A DNA stretch of 64,000 bases from RGIG2041 sp045546315 (GTDB lineage Bacteria; Bacillota; Clostridia; UBA1381; UMGS1253), in the NCBI GenBank assembly GCA_045546315.1, contig JAZQCN010000091.1, positions 1 through 64,000 on the forward strand, written 5' to 3'. Shown here one piece after another: positions 25,522-33,842 of this stretch (positions are counted from its first letter, which is position 1; each line of letters opens with the position of its first letter). Under the pieces are notes generated by a model. The model searched no databases. It saw nothing but the letters and a program-made list of their open reading frames with translations, and was not told where the DNA came from. The translations under genes were made by a program, and so were the position numbers.

Positions 25522-25575
25522 GAATAGCTTTAACTTTGTTAAATATATTCTAGCACAGCTTCGCTCTTTTTTCAA
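25522..25575 (-). promoter_or_regulatory. Promoter with palindromic operator upstream of the PstS-like gene
   Basis: Minus strand TTGAAA (25570-25575), 17-base spacer, TAGAAT (25547-25552). Beginning inside the -10 is a dyad, GAATA..TTTAAC, three bases, GTTAAA..TATTC (25522-25550). The same arrangement, with the same outer and inner arms, is found at 46882-46935. Confidence 0.7.
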
Positions 25576-25621
25576 CCGTTGCTGCAAAAACAGCCAAGAC
25601 ACAAAAAAGAAGGAAACTGTA

Positions 25622-25650
25622 TTGACAATACGGATTTATTTTTATAGTAT
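25622..25650 (+). promoter_or_regulatory. Promoter of the TIM-barrel gene
   Basis: TTGACA (25622-25627), 17-base spacer, TAGTAT (25645-25650). Confidence 0.7.
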
Positions 25651-25687
25651 GGAGTTAAGAAAAATCTTCAAAAAAGGAGTGATAAAA

Positions 25688-26548
25688 ATGGATTACAAAT
25701 TTCCGAGAACCACCGTCGGCGGAAAAAGCGTATCGAGAATGATTATCGGCACAAACTGGCTCGCAGGCTGGAGTCATACCGGCGCAGCTGCAGACGCGAT
25801 GATTAAGGCGCGCCACAGCACAACCGCAACCATTACCCCGATGCTCGAAGCCTTTATGCAAAACGGTGTCGACACCATTATGGCACCGTTTGGCGGCGCA
25901 CCCGTTGTGCTGCAGGCGGTACGCGAAACCGAGGAAAAGCTCGGCAAAAAGATGATTTTGGTCGACACGCCGAACATCAATGTAGAGGACAGCGCCGAGG
26001 GTCGCCGCGAGGCGCAGGCAAAAATCCGCCAGAGCCGCGAAATGGGCGCAGACTTCTGCCTCATTCACCACGCCGCTGCCGAAAAGCTTGTCAACAAAGG
26101 CGCACAAACGATGGACCGCCTCGATGACTACACCAAAATGATTCGTGACGAAGGTCTCATCCCGGGGCTTTCCGCGCATATGCCGGAGCTGGTGGTCTAC
26201 AGCGATTTAAACGAATACGATGTAGAAACCTACATTCAGATTTACAACTGCATGGGCTTTTTAATGCAGGTGGAGGTCGAGTCCGTCAACCGCATCATTC
26301 GCAACGCGAAAAAGCCGGTAATGACCATTAAGCCGATGGCAGCAGGCAGAACCACGCCGTTTATTGGTCTCAATTTCTCCTGGGCAACCATCCGCGACTG
26401 CGATATGGTCACCGTCGGCTGCTTTAACGAACTGGAAGCACTCGAAGACATTGAAATCTCTCGCGCGGCGTTTGAACACCGCGCACCGAATCTCGGTGCA
26501 AGAAGCAGCCCGGTACAAAACCAGGCAGCCTTCGGCAAACAAAAATAA
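25688..26548 (+). CDS. Uncharacterised TIM-barrel protein, distantly aldo/keto reductase-like
   Basis: The 286 residues have alternating strand-helix blocks of a TIM barrel: FMQNGVDTIMAPFGG, ADFCLIHHAAAEKL, GLIPGLSAHMPE, and a C-terminal run PVMTIKPMAAGRTTPFIG followed by DMVTVGCFNELEALEDIEIS, which recalls the last strands of aldo/keto reductases. The usual catalytic Tyr/Lys/His set of aldo/keto reductases is not evident, so I do not assign an activity. The ATG at 25688 follows AAAGGAGTG; longer readings upstream cross the promoter. It is monocistronic, with its own terminator. Confidence 0.75.
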   Translation: MDYKFPRTTVGGKSVSRMIIGTNWLAGWSHTGAAADAMIKARHSTTATITPMLEAFMQNGVDTIMAPFGGAPVVLQAVRETEEKLGKKMILVDTPNINVEDSAEGRREAQAKIRQSREMGADFCLIHHAAAEKLVNKGAQTMDRLDDYTKMIRDEGLIPGLSAHMPELVVYSDLNEYDVETYIQIYNCMGFLMQVEVESVNRIIRNAKKPVMTIKPMAAGRTTPFIGLNFSWATIRDCDMVTVGCFNELEALEDIEISRAAFEHRAPNLGARSSPVQNQAAFGKQK

Positions 26549-26553
26549 ACAAC

Positions 26554-26586
26554 AAAAAGACGGTGGAACGCATCCACCGTCTTTTT
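26554..26586. terminator. Bidirectional terminator
   Basis: AAAAAGACGGTGGA (26554-26567) pairs with TCCACCGTCTTTTT (26573-26586). Confidence 0.9.
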
Positions 26587-26804
26587 TATTTTGTATCACC
26601 GACATACTGAAATCTTGGCACGGCTTTGCCGCCCACCATAACTTCCTCATCCCACATCGACAGCGGGCGCACCCAAAATGCGCAATCGCCGTAGAGTGCG
26701 CGGTAAATTACCATATCCTCGCAGGTTTCGGAGTGCTTTGCAATGCCGATATATTGATAGTAATTGCCTTTATAATGCTTATAAATCCCCTTTTTAGGCT
26801 CCAT
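26586..26804 (-). CDS. DUF1653-family small protein
   Basis: The 72 residues follow the DUF1653 (PF07866) pattern closely: KGIYKHYKGNYYQYIGIAKH, SETCEDMVIYRALYGD and FWVRPLSMWDEEV. This is a compact beta-rich cytoplasmic domain of unknown function. The ATG has GAGGTGAG upstream. A promoter TTGCCT, 17 bases, TACAAT is present at 26826-26854 on the same strand, and the stop codon lies in the shared terminator. Confidence 0.9.
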   Translation of the reverse strand: MEPKKGIYKHYKGNYYQYIGIAKHSETCEDMVIYRALYGDCAFWVRPLSMWDEEVMVGGKAVPRFQYVGDTK

Positions 26805-26825
26805 ATGAAACTCACCTCTTGTTTT

Positions 26826-26854
26826 ATTGTAACATCTTAAACAAGAAAAGGCAA
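26826..26854 (-). promoter_or_regulatory. Promoter of the DUF1653 gene
   Basis: Minus strand TTGCCT (26849-26854), 17-base spacer, TACAAT (26826-26831). Confidence 0.6.
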
Positions 26855-26885
26855 CAAAAGAAAGGCAATTCCGTCATTTTTCGCA

Positions 26886-26915
26886 TTGCTTTTCCTCTGT
26901 ACTTGGGTGTATAAT
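26886..26915 (+). promoter_or_regulatory. Promoter of the second MFS gene
   Basis: TTGCTT (26886-26891), 18-base spacer, TATAAT (26910-26915). Confidence 0.65.
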
Positions 26916-26946
26916 AGTTAAAAAACAGACAAAGGAGGCGCGCGCA

Positions 26947-28254
26947 TTGATTCATCCGAGCACACTTACGCCGCCCGAGCTTTACAAAATCAATAAAACT
27001 GCACAGCGTTCTACAATTCTCGTAGATGCATTTGAATACTTTGGCGCCCTTCTGCTCTCCGGCGCATTCTTAGCATCACTGCTGACGAAAATCGGCGTGC
27101 CGGATGCCTTGGTCGGCATTACCTCCTCTTTGGCATCGTTTGGCTATATTGCGCAGTTTTTTGCTATGTTTTTAACCAGGCGTATGCACTCAGCAAAGCG
27201 CGTGGTCGCAACGACACATGTAATTTCACAGCTTTTGTTTGTAACGCTCTACCTTGTGCCGTTCGTGCAGGTGCCGCAGGGCGTTAAAACCGCACTGTTT
27301 ATGGTTTTATATCTGTGCGGCTCCTTTATTCAGTATTTAATCGGTCCGATTCGCACGAACTGGACAATGAGCTATGTCAATCCGCGCGAGCGCGGCAGCT
27401 TTTCCGCAACAAAGGAAATCATTTCCTTAATCGGCGGTATGATTTTTTCCTGGGTGATGGGCTCTGTCATCGACCATTGCGACGAAATCGGTCAGCAGCA
27501 AACAGGCTTTATCATCTGCGGTATAACCATTTTTGTATTAAGCCTGCTGATTATGCTGTGCTATCTGCCGGTGAAGGAATTAAAAGCGCCGGCGCAGGAG
27601 GCTGAGCAGTCCTCCGTGCGTGAAACCATCAAGGGCACGCTCGGCGACAAAACCTTCAGAAAAATCATCTACCTCGATGTGCTTTTCCGCGTCGCAACCG
27701 GCATTTGTACGCCGTTTATGGGTACATACTTAAACAACGAGCTTGCACTCGGCTTAACCACCATTGCAACCATTTCTATGGTCAGCAGCGTGGCGCGCGC
27801 ACTAGTTTCCAAGCCGATGGGGCGCTTTGCAGATAAGACCTCCTGGGCAAATTCGCTGATGCTTTGCTTTGCCTTAGCTTCCGTCGGCTCTTTGATTAAC
27901 GCCTTCACCCGCCCGTCAAACGGACTTGTGCTCTACACGATTTACATACTGTTCATTGCCGTTTACTCCGCAGGCTCGAACAGCGGTATTACCAATATTG
28001 TATTTGACTATGCAAAGCCGCACCTGCGCACGGGCGCCATCGGCATCAAGGGCACGGTCGGCGGTCTTGCAAGCGTGCTTGCAACGCTCGTCGGCGCAAA
28101 AATTGTCGATGCCGTGCAGGCAAACGGCAATCAGGTTTTCGGCATGAATATTTACGCACAGCAGATTTTATCTTTCCTTGCCTGCCTGGTGTTTGCCTCC
28201 GCCGTGCTCTACATCCGCTTGGTTATTATGAAGCTAAAGCGCGTAGAGGAATAA
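26947..28254 (+). CDS. MFS transporter
   Basis: The 435 residues form about twelve helices with a cytoplasmic loop near the middle rich in charged residues (KELKAPAQEAEQSS). Motifs include RMHSAKRVV in the first cytoplasmic loop and TNWTMSYVNPRERGSFSATKE in the loop between helices 4 and 5, as in bacterial MFS proteins often found near sugar genes. The start is TTG at 26947 with AAAGGAGG seven bases upstream; no ATG lies nearby in frame. It is monocistronic. Substrate unknown. Confidence 0.85.
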   Translation: MIHPSTLTPPELYKINKTAQRSTILVDAFEYFGALLLSGAFLASLLTKIGVPDALVGITSSLASFGYIAQFFAMFLTRRMHSAKRVVATTHVISQLLFVTLYLVPFVQVPQGVKTALFMVLYLCGSFIQYLIGPIRTNWTMSYVNPRERGSFSATKEIISLIGGMIFSWVMGSVIDHCDEIGQQQTGFIICGITIFVLSLLIMLCYLPVKELKAPAQEAEQSSVRETIKGTLGDKTFRKIIYLDVLFRVATGICTPFMGTYLNNELALGLTTIATISMVSSVARALVSKPMGRFADKTSWANSLMLCFALASVGSLINAFTRPSNGLVLYTIYILFIAVYSAGSNSGITNIVFDYAKPHLRTGAIGIKGTVGGLASVLATLVGAKIVDAVQANGNQVFGMNIYAQQILSFLACLVFASAVLYIRLVIMKLKRVEE

Positions 28255-28262
28255 GTAAAATA

Positions 28263-28291
28263 AAAGCACCGTGCATTGTACACGGTGTTTT
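28263..28291. terminator. Terminator
   Basis: AAAGCACCGTG, seven-base loop, CACGGTGTTT followed by more T; it lies between the MFS gene and the convergent FliB-like gene. Confidence 0.8.
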
Positions 28292-28295
28292 TTTA

Positions 28296-29171
28296 TTACA
28301 TTACGGAAAGCACAGCCTCCGTGTTTTCCTCGGAATACTCAATTTCCGCGCTGTACATTCTTGCGATTTCCAAAAAATCCGCCTCACTTGTGCTGAGTGC
28401 GCAGATAAACCTTGTCGCGTGCAAGGCAAAGGCGATGCGCTCCGTAAAGCGACCGTCCTCCAGTCCACCTGCCAAATGGCGATAGATAAAATAGCAAGCA
28501 AGCTGCTCGAGCATCGCGTCGCCCGGCACATACGCATTTTCCTGCGCCGTCTGCAATCTTTCTGTCCACGCCGCATCCAGCTGCTCTAAGCTTTTATAAA
28601 ATGCGCACCACTGTGCAAGGCTTTTTTCGGGCAAATGAATGTCATACTGCGCCAAAAGCGTTTTTATGCGCGACTGCATACTTTTTTCCCTGTTCTGCAA
28701 AACAGAAAGCACTCGCGCACGGAAGGCAAAAAAGCCTGCTTCCTCTGTCGATATTCTGTCGCCATTCTGCCAAACAAGCTCCGTTTTTTCCCGCTTGGTT
28801 AAAATCAGCTTTGCCGCCGCTTCGCAGCATAAGCCGAGCCCATACTCTGTGCGGTCATCATAATCGTTTCGAAAGCGCGGATGGTCGCTGCAAATCTGGC
28901 ACAGCTTGTCCTCACCGAGCTCTGTGATGATATCGCAAAGCCCGCTTTTGTTCAGAAACGGACAGCGCTCATTTTCGCCCAAAGCAAAATGCGGCGTTTC
29001 ACCGGCGCAAATGCTGCTATTCAATCGCGCGCCAAACGCCCCGGGCACACTCTTATAATAAGCATAGGTATCTTTATCAATATCAATTTCCCAACCGATG
29101 CAGCAGTTATGCTTACAATCTGCTGCAATACAGGCAAAGGCATTATAATAATCCGGCACACATATCTTCAT
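28296..29171 (-). CDS. FliB-family (flagellin lysine-N-methylase-like) protein
   Basis: The 291 residues have the Cys-rich N-terminal cluster typical of this family: YYNAFACIAADCKHNCCIGW (Cys at about 13, 18, 22, 23), then CPFLNKSGLCDI, LCQICSDHPRF and GLCCEAA, a YkgJ-like zinc or iron-sulfur binding module. FliB methylates lysines of flagellin in Salmonella, but many clostridial homologues occur without flagella. No flagellar gene is in this window. I chose the ATG at 29171, which overlaps the stop of the glycosylase gene (ATGA); the alternative five codons earlier has no ribosome site. Confidence 0.8.
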   Translation of the reverse strand: MKICVPDYYNAFACIAADCKHNCCIGWEIDIDKDTYAYYKSVPGAFGARLNSSICAGETPHFALGENERCPFLNKSGLCDIITELGEDKLCQICSDHPRFRNDYDDRTEYGLGLCCEAAAKLILTKREKTELVWQNGDRISTEEAGFFAFRARVLSVLQNREKSMQSRIKTLLAQYDIHLPEKSLAQWCAFYKSLEQLDAAWTERLQTAQENAYVPGDAMLEQLACYFIYRHLAGGLEDGRFTERIAFALHATRFICALSTSEADFLEIARMYSAEIEYSEENTEAVLSVM

Positions 29172-29641
29172 CGAATCACACTCCACGCCTCGACAAGCTT
29201 TTCAACCGACCACGCCGCATTCGCAGGCGAGGTCGAGGGCAGGCAAATCGCTTCTCTGCCCAGCTTCGGTTTTATATATTGGTTATAATACTTTTCCGCC
29301 GTCTTGCCGTTTACGAAAATCCGCTCAATGCCTGCGCCGTTTAAAATCGGTGTTAAATCATTGGCACACACATCCTTAATGGATGCATCCGCGCTGCCGG
29401 TAATGCTGCAGCTTGCAATTACATCCCAAAGCGCAATACCGCGTGCAAGCAAAAATGCACGCTTTTCCTCGATGCTTTGCGGCACGGGCGCACCGTGCAC
29501 CTGCGCCACCACGCGCCAAAAACGATTCTGCGGATGCCCGTAGAAAAACAGCTGCTCACGCGATTTCACCGAAGGAAAGCTCCCCAGTATCAAGATTTTC
29601 GAATTTTCGTCATACAATGGCGGAAACGGATGACAAATCAT
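29168..29641 (-). CDS. DNA-deoxyinosine/uracil glycosylase (UDG family 6-like)
   Basis: The 157 residues match the small UDG-superfamily enzymes that remove hypoxanthine: FPPLYDENSKILILGSFPS (motif I region, GSFPS at about 20-24), FYGHPQNRFWRV, ALWDVIASCSITGSADASI and the motif II-like LPSTSPANA (about residue 134 on). Family 6 glycosylases act mostly on deoxyinosine in DNA. The ATG follows AAGGAG. It sits directly after MutY, another base-excision enzyme, in an operon TrmO-MutY-this gene-FliB-like. Confidence 0.9.
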   Translation of the reverse strand: MICHPFPPLYDENSKILILGSFPSVKSREQLFFYGHPQNRFWRVVAQVHGAPVPQSIEEKRAFLLARGIALWDVIASCSITGSADASIKDVCANDLTPILNGAGIERIFVNGKTAEKYYNQYIKPKLGREAICLPSTSPANAAWSVEKLVEAWSVIR

Positions 29642-29667
29642 ATTTTTCTCCTTACTGAAATGAAAGA

Positions 29668-30717
29668 CTATTCCAAGTCCTCAAAAAACATTCGGAATGC
29701 CGTCGGCAACGCATAGCTTTTGCGCTGCTCTTCCGGACGCACCCAGGTATAATCCCCGTGCATTTTATTGCACAAAATGTGATAGCAGCGCATTTCCCAC
29801 TTGATGTGCGTGAAAATATGCACGCGGTCCATCGTGCGCACCAGGCGCTTCGGCGCTGCCCCCTGCGCAGCAATATACGCAACTGCAGCATCCGCATCCG
29901 AGAAGACCTGCTGTGTATTCGGCAACTGCCAAAGTCCGGATAAAAGCCCGCCGCGGTCGCGCTGCGTCAACGCAAAATGCCCGTCACATTCTAATAAAAA
30001 CACGCTGAGCTGTTGCAGCTTTTTCTCTTTTTTCGGCAAACGAACGGGGTAGTCCGTCATTTTGTTTTGCTTTCGCGCCTTACATATCTCCTGCGCCGGA
30101 CACAAATCGCACGAAGGCGATTTCGGCGTACAAACGCAAGCGCCCAGCTCCATCAATGCCTGCGTAAACGCACCGCACTGCCCCTGCGGATAGACCATCT
30201 CCAGTTTAGAAGCAAAATCCTTTTTCGTTTCGTCTGAATCAATCGGCACATCCGATGCCGTCATACGCGATAAAATGCGCAGCACATTGCCGTCTACCCC
30301 GGCGTGCGGCTGCTCAAAGCAAATCGACGAAATTGCCCCTGCCGTATAAGCACCGATGCCCGGCAGTGCCAGGATTTCTTCGTAGCTTTGCGGAAATACG
30401 CCGCCGTGCTTTTCCAGAATAACCTGCGCCGCCTTTTGCAAATTACGGACGCGGTTATAATATCCAAGACCCTCCCAAAGCTTTAACAGCTGTGCCTCCG
30501 GCGCTTCGGCAAGCGCACGGATATCGGGAAGGGCTTCAAGAAAGCGCGCATAATAGCCGATAACCGCCTCCACGCGCGTCTGCTGCAGCATAATTTCCGA
30601 CACCCATACATGGTACGGCTCTTTGTCGCTGCGCCAGGGCAAGGTTCGCGCATTTTTTGCATACCAGGGCAGCAGCAGCTCCGGCAGCTTTTTAATAATC
30701 TTCATATCCTTTTTCAT
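29668..30717 (-). CDS. mutY: A/G-specific adenine glycosylase
   Basis: MutY removes adenine opposite 8-oxoguanine. The 349 residues contain the helix-hairpin-helix LPGIGAYTAGAI and the catalytic Asp in VDGNVLR, the catalytic Glu in EIMLQQTRV, and the [4Fe-4S] pattern CTPKSPSCDLCPAQEIC preceded by CV (Cys x6 Cys x2 Cys x5 Cys). A C-terminal NUDIX-like 8-oxoG recognition domain follows (FALTQRDRGGLLSGLWQLP). The ATG at 30717 overlaps the stop of trmO as ATGA and has GAGGTG eight bases before it. Confidence 0.96.
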   Translation of the reverse strand: MKKDMKIIKKLPELLLPWYAKNARTLPWRSDKEPYHVWVSEIMLQQTRVEAVIGYYARFLEALPDIRALAEAPEAQLLKLWEGLGYYNRVRNLQKAAQVILEKHGGVFPQSYEEILALPGIGAYTAGAISSICFEQPHAGVDGNVLRILSRMTASDVPIDSDETKKDFASKLEMVYPQGQCGAFTQALMELGACVCTPKSPSCDLCPAQEICKARKQNKMTDYPVRLPKKEKKLQQLSVFLLECDGHFALTQRDRGGLLSGLWQLPNTQQVFSDADAAVAYIAAQGAAPKRLVRTMDRVHIFTHIKWEMRCYHILCNKMHGDYTWVRPEEQRKSYALPTAFRMFFEDLE

Positions 30718-31400
30718 AGGCAAAGCACCTCACACACGCAAAGCGTGCCTGCATCCACCGTAAATTTAATTTCATAGCTTGCATACCGAAAGCCGTACAC
30801 GCGCGCCGCATCGCTTTGATATGCCGGGCGCGGGTCCTGCTCTAAAACAGCAATGAGCGCTGCGCGATGCACCTCGTCAATACGCGCAAGCAAGTCCTTC
30901 GGGAATTCCACCGAAAGCTTGTAGCCCAGCTTTTCACCGCCAAAGCCGGCTCGTGCCTGCGGATAGCTGTCGGCATACGGCAAATACGGCTTAATATCGT
31001 AAATCGGTGTGCCGTCCTTTAAATCCGCGCCGGACACCGCGATGATTGGTCCGTGCGGTGCATCCAAATCTATTTTTTCAATTTTAACGCACGAAAGCCC
31101 GAGCGGATTCGGTCTGTACGGTGCGCGCGTTGCAAACACGCCCATACGCTTGTTGCCGCCAAGGCGCGGCGGACGCACCATCGGCGACCATTCTGCGCCG
31201 AAGGCTTCGCTAAAGCCCCACACCAGCCAAAGGTGCGAATACCCCTCCAGCCCGCGAAAGGCTTCCTTGACGCCATATGCCTTTTCAAACACAAGTGTAC
31301 CGGAAATTTCCGGCACAAGTCCGCTCTGGCGCGGCAGCGCAAATTTTTCTGTAAAAGCGTTTTTTATATACGCAATCGGTTTTATCATCAGCTCATCCAT
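30714..31400 (-). CDS. trmO: tRNA(t6A37) N6-methyltransferase TrmO
   Basis: TrmO (formerly TsaA/YaeB) methylates the t6A base at position 37 of some tRNAs with SAM. The 228 residues show the unusual beta-barrel SAM-binding pattern: IAYIKNAFTEKFALPRQSGL, EGYSHLWLVWGFSE, RPPRLGGNKRMGVFATRAPYRPNPLGLS and LKDGTPIYDIKPYLPYADS. The C-terminal half (about 150-228) is the extra TrmO domain. The ATG follows CGGAGA. It leads the repair/modification operon with mutY. Confidence 0.94.
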   Translation of the reverse strand: MDELMIKPIAYIKNAFTEKFALPRQSGLVPEISGTLVFEKAYGVKEAFRGLEGYSHLWLVWGFSEAFGAEWSPMVRPPRLGGNKRMGVFATRAPYRPNPLGLSCVKIEKIDLDAPHGPIIAVSGADLKDGTPIYDIKPYLPYADSYPQARAGFGGEKLGYKLSVEFPKDLLARIDEVHRAALIAVLEQDPRPAYQSDAARVYGFRYASYEIKFTVDAGTLCVCEVLCL

Positions 31401-31446
31401 AGGCTTCTCCGTATATGCACAAGGAGCCCTTATAGGCTCCCTGAAA

Positions 31447-32499
31447 TTATCTCTTTATACCGTCCAGCGCATCCGCAATCAGGCGGTTAACCAGCGTTTT
31501 TATATCCATACCTGCCTGCTGCATCATCATCGGATACATACTAATCGATGTAAAGCCCGGCAGTGTGTTGATTTCATTGAAAATCACACGGTTGGTGTCC
31601 TTTTCTAAGAAAAAGTCCACGCGCGAAAGCGAGCGGCAATCCAAACGCTTGAAAATTGCGATTGCAGCAGCGCGAATCTCGTCTGCAACCCCATCCGGCA
31701 GCTCCGGCTGCACCTCGGTGCGCGACTGCGGATTGTTGTATTTTGCATCAAAGCTGTAGAAGGTATCGTCTGCTAAAATTTCGCCCGGATAGGAAGCGAT
31801 ATATTCCTCGCCGCTCTGGAACACCGCACACTCAATTTCACGACCGATAATACCCTCTTCAATTAAGACCTTGCTGTCGTAGTGCAAGGCTTCCGCAACT
31901 GCCGCCTTCAAGTGCGCATAGCTTTCCACCTTGTATACGCCCTTCGACGAGCCGGAACGGCTTGCCTTGACATAGACCGGGAAGCACAGACTCTGAATCT
32001 GTTCCTTTAAGTCTTCGACCTCCTGCGCGCTCTGCACATAGACATACGGTGCCTGCGCAACGCCGAGACCGTCGACAATCAATTTTGTATAAACCTTATC
32101 CATCGACACGGCACTCGAAAGCACACCGCAACCGACATAAGGCAGCTTCGCTAATTCAAATAAGCCCTGAATGGTGCCGTCCTCTCCGTTTTTGCCGTGC
32201 AGCACCGGGAACACCGCATCCACCGGCAAAGCCTCGAAGGTACCGTCGCCTAAAACATACAGGCACTTCTGTGCCGCAGACAGCACAACGCGCTTGTTCT
32301 GCGGTCCGATCCACATATTGTCCCGAATGGCTTCCCATGCGCCCTCGTACAAATACCACTGCCCCTCCATCGTGATGCCGACGGGTAGAATATCGTAAAG
32401 CGCTTGATCGATATTTGAAAGAATTGTATACGCGGAGCGACAGGAAACTATATTTTCTGTTGACGCGCCGCCGAAAATTACACAAATCTGTTTTTTCAT
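31447..32499 (-). CDS. ddl: D-alanine--D-alanine ligase
   Basis: This ATP-grasp enzyme makes D-Ala-D-Ala for peptidoglycan. The 350 residues show ICVIFGGASTENIVSCRSA (catalytic Glu; most homologues read EHEVS here), VFPVLHGKNGEDGTIQGLFE, the ATP-grasp KASRSGSSKGVYKV, IIGREIECAVF, and the omega-loop YSFDAKYNN, which keeps the Lys-Tyr pair of D-Ala-D-Ala ligases. NEINTLPGFTSISMYP is the metal-binding end. There is no Van-type His in the omega-loop, so a vancomycin-resistance ligase is unlikely. A GGAGCC/GGCTCC hairpin lies after the stop. Confidence 0.93.
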   Translation of the reverse strand: MKKQICVIFGGASTENIVSCRSAYTILSNIDQALYDILPVGITMEGQWYLYEGAWEAIRDNMWIGPQNKRVVLSAAQKCLYVLGDGTFEALPVDAVFPVLHGKNGEDGTIQGLFELAKLPYVGCGVLSSAVSMDKVYTKLIVDGLGVAQAPYVYVQSAQEVEDLKEQIQSLCFPVYVKASRSGSSKGVYKVESYAHLKAAVAEALHYDSKVLIEEGIIGREIECAVFQSGEEYIASYPGEILADDTFYSFDAKYNNPQSRTEVQPELPDGVADEIRAAAIAIFKRLDCRSLSRVDFFLEKDTNRVIFNEINTLPGFTSISMYPMMMQQAGMDIKTLVNRLIADALDGIKR

Positions 32500-32528
32500 T
32501 TTTCTTCACCCCTGTAGTATCCTATGCA

Positions 32529-33842
32529 TTACATTGCTGAAAATGTCGCCTGGATTTCGCCAAGCCTTTCAAGTGCGCGCGCAGAAATCTGCTCATAGCG
32601 CTCACGCTTGTTTTTAATGCGGCGATCCAAACTTTCCATAATGCCGAAGTTTACATTCATCGGCTGGAATTTTTCCACACTCGCATCCGAAATATAATTC
32701 GCCAGTGCGCCGATTGCCGTATAGCGCGTAAAATCGACAAACGGCTGATTTTGAAGATAGCGCGCCATATTGATACCGACGGTTAAACCGCTCGCCGCAG
32801 ACTCCACATACCCCTCCACGCCGGTAATCTGCCCGGCAAAGAAAAGATTCGGCTGCGCAAGCAGCTGATAGGCATTGTTTAAAAGCTTCGGCGAATTTAA
32901 AAATGTATTTCTGTGCATCACGCCGTAGCGCACAAACTCGGCATTTTCCAAACCCGGTATCATCGAAAAAACTCTCTTCTGCTCGCCGAAGGTCAAATGC
33001 GTCTGGAAGCCGACAATGTTGTAAAGCGAGCCTGCCGCATTGTCCTGACGAAGCTGAATCACGGCGTAAAAATCGTCCTTGCCCGTTTTCGGATTTGTGA
33101 TACCCACCGGCTTTAAAGGCCCGAACAAGAGCGTGTCGTGTCCGCGCGATGCCATCACCTCGACCGGCATACAGCCTTCAAAAACCTTCAGGCTTTCGAA
33201 GGTCTTCATTTGCACAGTTTCAGCATGAATGAGCGCATCGTAAAACGCCTCATACTCGTCTTTTGTCATTGGACAGTTGATATAATCTGCCGTGCCGCGG
33301 TCATACCGCGCAGCGAAAAACGCCTTTTCCATATCCAGGCTATCCTTGGTCACCATCGGCGCTGCCGCATCAAAAAAGTGCAAATAGTCGTTGCCGGTAA
33401 TGCGTTGAATCTCCTCGCTTAATGCATCCGAGGTCAGCGGTCCGCTCGCCACAACGGTCGGCACGCTTACGTCCAGCGTTGTCACCTCGCCGTGCACCAC
33501 GGTGATGTTTTCGTGGCCGCGAATGTGCTTTGTCACCATTTCGCCAAATCCGATACGATCCACCGCCAGTGCTCCGCCGGCAGGCACTGCCGTTGCATCC
33601 GCGCAGCGCATAATCAGCGAATCCAGTCTGCGCATTTCCTCTTTCAAAAGTCCTACGGCATTTGCAAGCTGATTGCTGCGCAGCGAATTGCTGCACACCA
33701 GCTCTGCAAAATGGTCGTAGTGGTGCGCATCCGAGCGCTTTTCAGGCTTCATTTCATACAGCGTTACCTCTACGCCTCTGTTTGCAAGCTGCCAGGCTGC
33801 TTCACAGCCTGCCAAGCCTGCGCCGATTACATTTACCTTCAC
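32529..33842 (-). CDS. trmFO: FADH2/methylenetetrahydrofolate-dependent tRNA U54 methyltransferase
   Basis: TrmFO makes ribothymidine at U54 using methylene-THF and FAD. The 437 residues contain the N-terminal FAD motif VNVIGAGLAGCEAAWQLANRG (residues 3-23), YEMKP, AELVCSNSLRSN with a catalytic cysteine, and the C-terminal GQITGVEGYVESAASGL. The start is GTG at 33842, overlapping the topA stop codon (GTGA). The order topA-trmFO is common in Clostridia and Bacilli. Length is usual. Confidence 0.96.
   Translation of the reverse strand: MKVNVIGAGLAGCEAAWQLANRGVEVTLYEMKPEKRSDAHHYDHFAELVCSNSLRSNQLANAVGLLKEEMRRLDSLIMRCADATAVPAGGALAVDRIGFGEMVTKHIRGHENITVVHGEVTTLDVSVPTVVASGPLTSDALSEEIQRITGNDYLHFFDAAAPMVTKDSLDMEKAFFAARYDRGTADYINCPMTKDEYEAFYDALIHAETVQMKTFESLKVFEGCMPVEVMASRGHDTLLFGPLKPVGITNPKTGKDDFYAVIQLRQDNAAGSLYNIVGFQTHLTFGEQKRVFSMIPGLENAEFVRYGVMHRNTFLNSPKLLNNAYQLLAQPNLFFAGQITGVEGYVESAASGLTVGINMARYLQNQPFVDFTRYTAIGALANYISDASVEKFQPMNVNFGIMESLDRRIKNKRERYEQISARALERLGEIQATFSAM

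Noticed and set aside
31447..32499. Vancomycin-resistance type D-Ala-D-Lac or D-Ala-D-Ser ligase
   Set aside because: The omega-loop keeps the Lys-Tyr pair typical of D-Ala-D-Ala ligases, and no VanH, VanX, VanT or VanRS-like gene is present.
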